A stretch of DNA of 64,000 bases. It comes from Scalesia atractyloides (taxonomy: Eukaryota > Streptophyta > Magnoliopsida > Asterales > Asteraceae). A program made the position numbers and the translations under genes. The DNA lies in the NCBI GenBank assembly GCA_947069175.1, contig CAMTDV010000013.1, forward strand, positions 15,605,001 to 15,669,000. Reading direction: 5' to 3'. Position 1 is the first letter of the stretch. Each line of letters opens with the position of its first letter. The notes under the pieces were generated by a model, which was given only the letters and a program-made list of their open reading frames with translations, did not search any database and was not told the origin of the DNA. Positions 1-9,974 of the stretch are shown here, piece after piece.

Positions 1-2223
1 TTTAAATGTCTAAATGGAATTAGACGCCCATATTATATTTTGAGTTTCATTAAACTTCTAAAAGAAATTAAAACATTTTAACATATTATCGTACTTTAGT
101 TTCGAAACGACCAAACAAATTGCGGAAGCTTGAACTTTGATCATGTTCGATTCTTCGTTGAGCTTAATCGTCATCCGATGCTTCAAATCATTACCTATAT
201 TCATAAATTATGAAGTATGTTAGTTATAATGAGTCTATAACATAACCGAATAAACCCGAAGGCTCAAAAATAACAAAATCACATTTTTGTAAATCTGCCC
301 ACCGTAAGCTACGGTTCAGTATCGTAGCTTACGGTTGCTTCTAACTGTTTTTAACAGCAGCTACCTACCGTAAGCTACGGTAGGCTGCTGCAGCCTCTTT
401 CCATTTTGCCATTTTTGTTACGAAAACTTCCGCAACTTATTCATTTTTCATCCATTTCACTCAAAACTTGTTTCTAAATGTCCGTAAAATGTGTACCTAC
501 ATATTTAACTAGAAATCCTTAACCTGGATTCATAACTTTTATGAATTACGTAACCATTACCCGGTTTATGCGTATATTCATTTTGACCTGTCAAGGGATT
601 TAAGCATTTGAGCTTAAATATCGCTCATTCTTTCCTTACCTCCGATTTCCACACTAAGACTTCTTTTTATCTTCCACCGAAACTATATTTGTGGTGGATT
701 TGATACGGTAAAATCAAATATTCCAAATTCTACCATTCGGTTTGACAATTTATGAAAAAGACCCATTACAAGTCATTAGACCAAAAAGGCTTATATCTTT
801 CACCTTTACACTACCGAAAGGATTTGCTCAATCATAAAATTCATTTTCGAATTACCCTTAAGGGTCGTTTGCTCGGTTTTATCATTCGAGGGTATTTTGG
901 TCAATTTTAGTCCTTTTTGTCAAGAAGGACTTTTTAAAAGCATAGTTTGACCAAATGAGCACCTTTACCCATCGTTCTATTTAAAATCATTGTGTTTCTT
1001 AAGAACATAATGTTCTCCAATTTCAAATTATTAGATATACCACCCTTTAGGTGATCCAAAGTCCACCCATGACTCGATTAACTCTCGTCGGACCTTAAGT
1101 CTTCAATGAGAGTTTAACCCATTACACGTACCTGACTCGGGTCATAGCATTGACCCGTTTTAATACCTTGCAATATTAATTGCTAATTAAAAGTAATGCA
1201 AGCCATACACTATTTTCCCCGTCAGCACAAAACTCAACAAGCAACCATTAGTCATTATTGTCAAATGGTAATAAAATCACCATTTGACCCGTTTTGCCTA
1301 AATGACCCTTTTATCATTGTGAGATGGTATTTATTTGTCTTCTCATCCATGTATCCCGTTTCGGTTTACACCATACGATCATATTACTTAAAAGTCATTT
1401 CTTAATTCGTTTGACCCATCATGACTTACGCCATAAGGTGTCTTTTTCAATAACTATTATTTATCCGTCAACTCTTGACCAAATTACTATTTTACCATTT
1501 TTACCCATTATGGTTTACACCATAGGGTAATTTTTTAAAACTCTTTGTTTATTCGTTATCACATGACCGAACTACCGTTTTACCCTTTTCACCATCAAAT
1601 ATGGTTTCTCACCTTTTTCACTTGTCCTGACCCGTATCATTCTGCGTCGGAACGTCATATTTCCAGTACTAAATTACCTTGTACTTAACCAGTGCAAAAA
1701 GTAGGTGTTTTACCTAAAAAGATGTAAGCTTTACTTACCTTGCATCCGATTATGCCTTTCCTGCGTGCTTGATCCGTTTGACCCGTTTTCTCCCAAGCTT
1801 TCACCTAGTTTGTCAAGCATCAAACTACCTTTTATCATTCGCAAGATGGTTAGACTAGTCATCATTTATCAAGAATATTCCACCTTACGGACTTTAAATC
1901 AAAATTACCATTTGATCATATTCTAGGTCAGTTTGACTTTTGAAAGCCAACCGCATATTAACATTTGCAAATGCACAGTTAAGTTCAACGAACTCATTTA
2001 GGCATTTATCAATTACCCAGTATGCGATATTTTAGGCTATCTCCTTACCTAAATTCCCAACTCAGTTCATCTCATTTCTTTCACTTAAACAAGTTCGAGC
2101 GGTTATTAACATCAAATTAACTTAGCTTTTGATTATTAATGCTAATTTATCCATTCATTATGCTAGAATTAAAGGTTTTCATCTATGTGTAAAACCCATT
2201 TTGTTATATTACTAGGCATTCAT
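1..2223. repeat. Non-coding LTR-like block with short palindromes
   Basis: No credible gene is visible; the open frames are short and low-complexity. The block reads like the inside of a plant LTR or other dispersed repeat. Near 299-390 the motif CCGTAAGCTACGG occurs three times, twice in one orientation and once inverted, so the copies can pair. From about 1150 to 1800 phrases such as TTGACCCGTTTT and a small hairpin (ATGGTTTACACCAT near 1510) recur at irregular spacing. The block ends abruptly where family A LTR sequence begins. Which repeat family it belongs to is unknown. Confidence 0.4.
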
Positions 2224-3598
2224 CTGACTGATATGTCAACATGCTTAAAACTTGGCCTCTGAGTGACTGATATGTCAACATGCGCAGCCTCTGAGTGACA
2301 TCGGAGTCAACATGCTTATAATAAGCATCTGAGTGATCCTTTGCGAAGTCCTAACTCTCATACGTGCCATTTATTGGACCAGAGGGTTCAATTTTGTAAA
2401 TATATAAAAGTTGGATAATGGAGGGATTAAAAGTGTCAACATGTTAACTTATAAATCTGAGTGACCTTTTAACGAACCGATAGCTCGACAATGTCCGAGC
2501 ATAATCCCAGGTATGCCAAGTATTCGCTACGGAGGGCTAAAAGTGCCAAAAAGGTGTTTTAGAAGGTTTTTAGAAGCTTTATAAAGTTAAGGGGTTAAAA
2601 GTGTCAAAGTTTGAATCTGGCCAATGGGCGGTGGCGGGCTGCGGGAGACCAGGCCTGGGTCTCTCGCGGGGCGTGAGAAGACCTCTGCTGCAGAATGTTT
2701 TTCTTGGCCTCCAAACAAAGCTCCAAAAACCATGAATTCGAAACCATGGTCTTCCAAACAGCTATGCCACGTTTTGGGACACTTGTAAGCTTCCTCTTAC
2801 ACCCCTAAACACCTGTCATCACCTCCTTTGAGTTCTCCAACTATAAATAGGTGCTTAAGTTCACCATTTCAACTTGCACCTTTCTCATTCATACACTCTT
2901 CTCCCTCCGCTGGAAGTTCCTAGCTGAAAGGAGCATCCAACATAGTTCTTTTGCACCCTAGGAATCACTGGTAAGTGTTCCTTCCTTGTGCATTTTCGTT
3001 TATAGACTTTTATAGCCAAAAGTCAAGCGTTTTACGGAAAACACTTTGACTTTCGGTTAAGACCATTATGGTCCAGCCATTGTTTAAAATGAACATGGCT
3101 AAGTGATCGTAATAAGGTAGGTGTTAGTCCCTATAAAGGGCACCTCCTGAAGATCACGTTTACAAGACCAATTGACGGGTCAAAGTTATGATATTAAAAA
3201 GTCAAACAGGCTATTTTTTGGAAAAATCATAAATTAATCTTATATATGTTATGAAACCTATTTTGACACTTAAACACGTTGGTAATAATATTTAGAACAT
3301 GTAAGAATATGTTCGGCTCGTCAATTTCAGTTCTAGGGTCAGTTCGCAGCCGAAAGTAAAAAAGTTTGACTTCTGCTTTGACCTTCGGACCCGATTTAGA
3401 TTAGTTAACTACTGATCTAAAGTTGCATTATGATCATAATATAATGTAGCAAAACCCTGTGAGGTTATATTACATGATCATAATCATAATCCAAGTTTAT
3501 GTGCAAGTTTCGTAATTATGCCATTTTTGACTAAAATGCCCTTTTTGCATAAAACAAGGTTTTAAAATGGTAATGAACTTGAAAATGAGTTTCCTACT
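2224..3598 (+). repeat. Family A 5' LTR, truncated at both ends
   Basis: This piece aligns by eye to about 18313-19685 of the complete family A LTR. It starts inside the short direct repeats (TGTCAACATG / CCTCTGAGTGAC) and includes the GC-rich block and the TATA box at 2842-2849. It stops near 3598, where the complete copies continue with the hairpin array. The left boundary is uncertain by about 15 bases because the 5' neighbour resembles the LTR for a few bases. Confidence 0.8.
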
Positions 3599-5499
3599 GT
3601 TCTCTAAATGTGAATTTTGGATTAGAGAAGTCCAATTTCTTGGACACATGGTAAGTGAGCGTGGTATCCAAGTGGATCCCGCCAAAATTGGAGCCATAAT
3701 GAATTGGGAAGTGCCCAAGACCCCATCGGAGATTCGTAGATTCCTAGGATTGGCTGGATACTACAGGAGATTCATTGAGAGCGTTTCAAGAATAGCCACT
3801 CCTTTAACTACCTTGACCCTTAAGAATGTCAAGTATAATTGGGGTCTAAAGCAACAAGAATCTTTTGAGGTTCTTAAACATAAGTTGAGCAATGATCCTG
3901 TGTTATCCCTACCAGAGGGCGTTGAAGATTTTTTAGTCTACTGTGATGCATCGCACACTGGCATGGGCTGTGTTTTAATGCAAAAAGGCAAAGTGATTGC
4001 CTATGCATCACGACAGTTAAAGGTGCACGAAAGGAATTACACCACCCACGATTTGGAATTGGGTGCCATTGTATTTGAACTAAAACTCTGGAGACATTAC
4101 TTGTATGGCAAAAAGTGTATTATATACACAGACCATAAAAGTATCCAACATTTGTTCAATCAGAAGGAATTGAACATGCGACAATGTTGATGGATGGAAA
4201 CACTTAATGATTATGATTGTGAAATTCGCTACCATCCAGGCAAGGCAAATGTAGTTGCTAATGCCTTAAGTCGCAAGGAACGGGTTAAACCTATAAGGAT
4301 TAACGCCAAGAGCATTGAGCTCAGAAATAGCTTTAATGAGAAGCTATTAGATGCGCAAAAGCAATCTCTATTAGAAGCTAATGCTCCTAATGAAGGATTA
4401 GGCGGAACTATTGATCAATTAGCGCCTGGGAAAGATGGAATCCTTAGATTTAATGGAAGGATCTGGGTTCCAGTCTTTGGAGGACTTAGAGATCTAATCC
4501 TCCAAGAATCGCACAACTCAAGATACCCAGTTCACCCGGGAGGTGACAAAATGTATCAAGATTTGAAGAAGAATTATTGGTGGATGGGTTTGAAGAAATC
4601 CATAGCCACTTATGTAGCAAAATGTCGGACGTGTTCGCAAGTTAAGGCTGAACATCAGAAGCCGTTAGGACTTCTACAGCAATTGGAAATTCCCATATGG
4701 AAATGGGAAATGGTAACGATTGACTTGATTACCAAGTTACCTATGACCAAAAGTGGAAATGACACTATTTGGGTCATTGTGGACAGGCTGACCAAGTCAG
4801 TACATTTATTGCCAATTAAAGAGACTTATAATTCAGACAAATTGGCTAAGTTGTATATGGACAAGATTGTGTCCCTACACGATGTGCCGGTATCTATTAT
4901 ATCTGATAGAGATACTAGATACACATCTCACTTTTGGAAAAGTTTTCAACAATCATTAGGCACAAGATTAAACTTTAGTACGGCTTACCATCCGCAGACT
5001 GATGGTCAAAGTGAGCGTACTATTCAGACACTGGAAGACATGCTCCGGGCATGTGTGATTGGTTTAGGTGGAAGTTGGAATGACCACTTACCCCTAATAG
5101 AATTCTCCTATAATAACAGCTATCATACGAGCATCAAGGCTGCTCCTTTTGAGGCCTTGTATGTTAGAAAATGTAGAATGCTCGTGTATTGGGCAGAAGT
5201 TGGGGAAGCCCAACTATAAGGACCAGAGATTGTCCTGGAGACCACGGAAAAGATTGTGCAAACATGATCGTCTCAAAGCTGCCAGGGATAGCCAGAAGAG
5301 TTATGCTGATAAGAGGCGTAAACCTCTTAACTTCCAAGTAGGGGACAAAGTCATGTTAAAAGTATCATCGTGGAAAGGTGTGATGCGCTTTGGAAAGAAG
5401 GGCTAGTTAAGCCCAAGATATATTGGACCATTCGAGATAGTCGAATGTGTCGGCACTGTAGCTTATAAGCTCATATTGCCAGAGGAGCTTAGTGGAATC
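3599..5499 (+). pseudogene. Family A pol fragment: late RT, RNase H, integrase
   Basis: Encodes the C-terminal part of a Ty3/gypsy polyprotein. In order: the RT thumb/connection (FLGHMV, FLGLAGYYRRF), RNase H (YCDAS, IYTDHKS), the integrase HHCC zinc finger with both Cys present (CRTC), and the integrase core with ISDRDTRY and the AYHPQTDGQSERT block. The palm and the YxDD motif of RT are missing because of the upstream deletion. The frame is broken by TGA at 4188-4190 (Arg expected from the family motif), TAA at 5217-5219, a frameshift near 5220-5266, and TAG at 5404-5406. The first stop and the neighbouring Arg-to-Cys change both look like C-to-T decay at CpG. The reading continues after element B at 17901. 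Confidence 0.9.
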
Positions 5500-5685
5500 T
5501 GTAACATCCGTCGAAAAACGGGTTTTCAAAAACCCGCTTGGTTTATTAATCGAATAGTCAGTTTCAATTTTTCGTTGCTTATTTAATGCTCATTTTAATT
5601 AAACAATACATAACTAATACACATTTTAGAATATGGAAACTAAAATTGTTAAAAAGTAAAAATAAAGTAAATAAAAATGAAAATA

Positions 5686-5755
5686 GGCTGCCGGGTTTCG
5701 AACCCGGGTCAGCCGGAAGACACAATCATCAAACATTTAACCACTCCGCCACTTG
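5686..5755 (-). other. Antisense tRNA-like module of LTR B
   Basis: Read on the minus strand it begins AGTGGCGGAGTGGTTAA, which resembles the 5' part of a type II (Ser/Leu) tRNA, and ends with GGGTTCGAAACCCGGC. The latter contains a perfect B-box core (GGTTCGAAACC) inside a strong T-arm-like stem. The acceptor stem does not close, so it is not a normal tRNA gene. The same module is present in every family B LTR in this window. Confidence 0.65.
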
Positions 5756-6603
5756 GTGTTTTTGTGTAATCTGGGAAACAAATAAAACCTTAAGTTCACC
5801 CGTGAATCTATCTGTTCGCGCCAAAACTGAAACCGATCATCGGCTTTCAACTATCCAAAGACGTTTGAGTGATCGTGGGTTACTGATTATAACCGATAAA
5901 ACCATTACAACATACGTTCTTAATCAATTCAGTCTTTATTGAACTCGATTCATATGATTTTCGAGTTTAATAACCGAAATCATTTACCTCCAATTTACAC
6001 CGGTAATATCATTATCTCACAACCCAGAAACACTCACAGAACCTCCAATTTCACTTTCGCTCTAATTTCTGTTCGTCGGAAACGTTTTCTGATATCGCCG
6101 GACTTTCGCCGGAAAACCGTGACATTCATCGAATCGGTAAATTTCTCAATTCTTTCATTTTCTATCTATTGTTAGACTTGTACTAACTCAAAACCTTCAA
6201 CCAGAATCGGTTCCAGACGACGATACCGGATAATCTGCACTCACCGGAAAGTCTCTGAAAATTCCGAAATCACGCTGTGAATCGGTACAAACATCTAAAC
6301 TCTCTGATAATTCTTGTTTAGTCATTTAATTTCACAATTAGTTAATCAAAACTGTTAATTGGTCCGCTCAGACGGAATTCATAAAACAGAGCCGACGACT
6401 TTGCCGGAGTTCTGAGAAAAAAATCATCTTTCCGGTACATTCATTTCCAAAACCTTCTTTATCCATTTCATTTTAATCAGTTATATGTCCGTTAATCGAA
6501 TTAAACAAGAACAGTCGAATAATCGCTGTTCTGTGTCTTTGAATGAAGAAGACGAAGTCGACAATTGTGTATAAGTATAATATAAATTGAATATTAAACC
6601 GGG

Positions 6604-6678
6604 TTAGACACACAGTCCAGCGGTGGACTGTGTGCAAACACATAGCACACGTCACGAGTTCGAATCTTACAAATGCAC
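6604..6678 (+). other. tRNA-like module 2 of LTR B
   Basis: The 5' half is an 11-bp perfect hairpin (arms CACACAGTCCA and TGGACTGTGTG). The 3' half carries a B-box-like CGAGTTCGAATC. It is a member of the 169-bp-spaced array and the one kept, in part, in the truncated 3' LTR. Confidence 0.55.
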
Positions 6679-6772
6679 CGGCTTTCCGAATTAAAACCAT
6701 TTTTTTTGTTACTGAATCAGAGTAGGACCCAGGATGTTCTTAAGAATAATAAAAACTGTAAGTTTAACAGAT

Positions 6773-6846
6773 ATGTCACACAGCCCAACTGGTTGGGCTG
6801 TGCGCTTACAAACCAAGGGACCCGAGTTCGATTCGGTTTCCCTGCA
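6773..6846 (+). other. tRNA-like module 3 of LTR B
   Basis: The hairpin arms are CACAGCCCAAC and TTGGGCTGTG, so the stem differs from module 2 at several positions while still pairing. The B-box-like region reads CGAGTTCGATTCGG, flanked by GGGACC and TTCCC, which resembles a T-arm. Confidence 0.55.
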
Positions 6847-6941
6847 ACCGGTTCAATCATTTAAATTCTTTTAGTATAAATCGTATAAATTAAAACATTT
6901 AATTAGTATATATATATAATTAAAACTTAGAATATTTCGGG

Positions 6942-7016
6942 TTAGACACGTAGCTCAGTTGGTAGAGCTGCGTGCACGCGTACGGGAGGTCACAAGTTCG
7001 AACCTCACTCAGCGCA
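6942..7016 (+). other. tRNA-like module 4 of LTR B (best A and B boxes)
   Basis: The module most like a tRNA. It has a perfect A-box match TAGCTCAGTTGG, a D-arm-like hairpin extended by CACG/CGTG pairing, and AGTTCGAACCTC near its end. The corresponding modules in the solo LTRs lie at 13090-13163, 25090-25163 and 48413-48489. The anticodon arm is not convincing and the acceptor stem does not close. Confidence 0.6.
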
Positions 7017-8118
7017 AACAAACACAAGTCCGAACCGGTCAACAGTCAAAGTCAATGGTCAACGGTCAACCCAAAAAGTCAACATTTTTTTTATATTTTT
7101 ATTTATTTATTTAATTTAAAAATCAATAAAAAAATACTAAAAAATAATATTTTTAAAGTTAGAAAATGACCTTAAACTCACAAAAATAAATCTAAAAATC
7201 CTATTAAAATTAAAATCCATTTATTTACCGAACCTTGTCGTTGTTATTTAGGTTAGTTATTCCTCGTCGATCAACTCTCTAAACTCGTGCGCATTCAACA
7301 TCATCAAACGAACGCACCCAATGTGAGTGAATCTCTACAAATTCCCCGTTTTAATCACTTTTTGGGGTGTATCATGTGTCCTATTTATATTACATTTAAA
7401 CACTTGTGCATCCATCATATCCATGATCAAATGTGTATCCAATATGTATCAATTGTTTGTGTGGTTAATGTTTAGATTTAATTTATCATTTTCAGTACAT
7501 ACATCATCATAGGCTGTCTGTTCCCATTACCTATGAGTGGAACCGTTCCTCATTACCTATGAGCGGAACGTGGCGTTGCCAACATACGATCGGCTCCGTT
7601 TGATTGAGCCTTGATCGCACATACATCATCATAGGCCGTCCGTTCCCCATTACCTATGAGCGGAACGTGACGTTGCTAACATATACATTATCATTCATGT
7701 AATGTACTCATGCAAGGTGGTTTGTTATGGTTTGTTATTGTATGTTTATTTACGTTTGCTCACATATGACTATTGCACAATTTTTCCATATTAAATACAA
7801 CAAGAAATCAATAATAAATGTTTTCTAACAAGATTCACTCGCCAACTTTTGTTGACCCAAAAACCCCCATTTTTACACATGATACAGGTGATCCAGTTGC
7901 AGCAAGAAACATATAGGACGGCTTAGAAGAATAAATCGGTTTAGGCTTTGGACTGTTTATTTAGTTACTTTTTCCTTGTAATTGTATGAACTTGTTTGGA
8001 ATATTGAAGTTGTAATTTTGAATTTAATAAATATGAAACATATTAGTAAACATCATGAGCTTGGGTGATAACCCAATTATGCCCCGACTCTTATTCCGCT
8101 GCGGGTCGGGGTGTGACA

Positions 8119-8898
8119 GATTGGTATCAGAGCCATGACTATAGGGATATAGGATAGGTTATTCGACCCTTAGAGCCTATACTATAGTTGAATAGAATTA
8201 TTTAAATTGTTTATGTGTTACATACAAAATTCATGATGTTTATATGCTTTATGTTTATTGTTACATTCAATGTTATGCAAGCATGTTCATAAGTACATAT
8301 TACTATACAATGCTCATCATGAATCATATCCTCATAACATATCATATCCATGAGAGCACACACCACACAATTTCCATGATTTTTACAACGATTTTTGTAA
8401 TTTTTTCAATCACATCAAAGTGAGTTCTCATGACGGGCATGTAGTAACTGGAAGGGTACAAGTACCGGTAGTCGGAACGTCCTGTCTAGGCTTGGCATTC
8501 GTATAAATCCAAAATAAAGGACCAGTTTGCCTACCTAGGGACTAACGATGAGAGTACGAAGGACCTATTAGGCCAAAGCATGCTATACCAAACGTCGTGT
8601 GAGCTAACCCCACTTTGAGTTGTCATTGTGTCTACACCTGGACACCCTCCGACCATACATTTCGCAAACATATTTCATGGTTTTCATTCGCAAGTGAATC
8701 CTACTAAGCCAATAGTCATGGGGGCCCACATGACTATACAGGCGATGGTATGGGGGACATTGGAGGCCCAAACATGAGCAAACCCAAGACATCCTATGGA
8801 TGTAGTTGCATTATTGATGTTTATGTTATTTTTTTTACGACACATGACACCTAAAAAGACTCCTTAAACTCACAATCTTCTTATTTATGTTCCTGTAG
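8119..8898 (+). other. Family B leader with primer-binding site
   Basis: The primer-binding site TGGTATCAGAGCCAT at 8122-8136 matches the complement of the 3' end of plant initiator tRNA-Met, the usual primer of this retrotransposon group. The rest of the 780-bp leader has no open frame of note and runs to the gag start at 8899. Confidence 0.85.
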
Positions 8899-9974
8899 AT
8901 GTCGGCTAGGCAACAACGTGGGGGTAGAAGGTCAGGAAGATCAAACGAACGCTTGGCCACCCAAATCGCAAAACAAATGGCCGCGGTGCTTCCTGACATC
9001 GTAATTCAAGTCCACAAGCTCTCGCCACAAATCCCATCAATCCTCCCCATCAAGAAGACCAGAACGTCGACAACCCTCCCTCCAAAAAGTGCTCTTACAA
9101 ACACTTCAAGTCTTGCGATCCCCCGAAATTTGAAGGGACTGAAGGTGTCACTGCTCTCCTCCACTGGTTTGAGGAAATGGAAAACACCTTCCTCAATTGC
9201 GATTGTCCCGAGGATCGCAAGGTACGTTATGCAACTGGGAGACTATTTGGGGTAGCTCTTACCTGGTGGAATACAGAAAAAGGTAAGAGATGTATCGAGG
9301 ATGCAATGGCCTTATCATGGGGGGAATTAAGGGAAATTATGACAAGACGCTTCTGTCCAAGAAGCGAGATCAAAAAGTTAGAGGATGAATTCCACTCGTT
9401 AAAGCAAAAGGAAGGAGATCATACTTCCTACAACAAAAGGTTTTTAGAGTTGAACCAAATGATCCCCAACTTGTTCACTCCAGTATACCGCTTAGTCGAA
9501 CACTATATTCGAGGCCTCCCCTCGAAAATTCAAGACTCAGTTCTAAGCACTTCGCCTGCAACACTTGAAGCTGCTATGGAACTAGCTACTGAGCTTACCG
9601 AGAATCGCATCCGAAACGGCAAATTTAAGGACGAGAAAAAGAAAGCCCCCATTGAGGGCCGAACTTCAAACCATTCCACCTCCTCCTCAAAGTTTGCTAG
9701 TAAGAGGAAACGAAACACCAGAAACTTTGCTGTCACACAAACAAATTTCCTTATCCCTGCTGCACCCATCACTCAAGTTGCCCCCTCACCTGCACCATAT
9801 AAAAAGCCATACTCCGTCCCATACCCAAAATGCAACCGTTGCCAATACCATCACTTTCCTGATCATCCCTGCCAACATTGCACCGGCTGTGGCCGTGCAG
9901 GTCACACCATTCAAACCTGTCGCGCGCTTCAGCGAACGAACCGCAATCAACCCTCAACCCAAACCCACCATTAG
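8899..9974 (+). pseudogene. Family B gag (broken)
   Basis: Gag-like capsid/nucleocapsid precursor. The start ATG at 8899 gives a basic, Arg-rich N-terminus. A one-base frameshift near 9010-9030 moves the reading into the second frame, which carries the retrotransposon gag core (HWFEEMENTF, TWWNTE, FCPRSEIKKLEDEF, YIRGLP). A first zinc knuckle of the form CX2CX4HX4C (CTGCGRAGHTIQTC) follows at about 9886-9927. An in-frame TAG at 9972-9974 then stops it. A second CX2CX4HX4C knuckle lies beyond the stop in the same frame, so the TAG falls inside gag and not at its natural end. It is probably inactive. Confidence 0.85.

Larger units (their letters stand above)
5500..8118 (+). repeat. Family B 5' LTR with tRNA-like modules
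   Basis: A 2619-bp LTR starting TGTAACATCC and ending GGTGTGACA, followed after three bases by the primer-binding site. It contains one antisense tRNA-like module (5686-5755) and three sense modules (about 6604-6678, 6773-6846 and 6942-7016). The hairpin centres of the sense modules are near 6621, 6791 and 6960, giving a spacing of 169-170 bp. A short GGCCGTCCGTTCC / CCTATGAGCGGAACG motif is repeated near 7510-7680. No open frame of note is present. Confidence 0.9.

Noticed and set aside
6942..7016. Calling the LTR B modules functional tRNA genes
   Set aside because: The acceptor stems do not close and the anticodon arms are poor. They recur in every LTR copy at fixed spacing, so they are repeat modules that resemble tRNAs.
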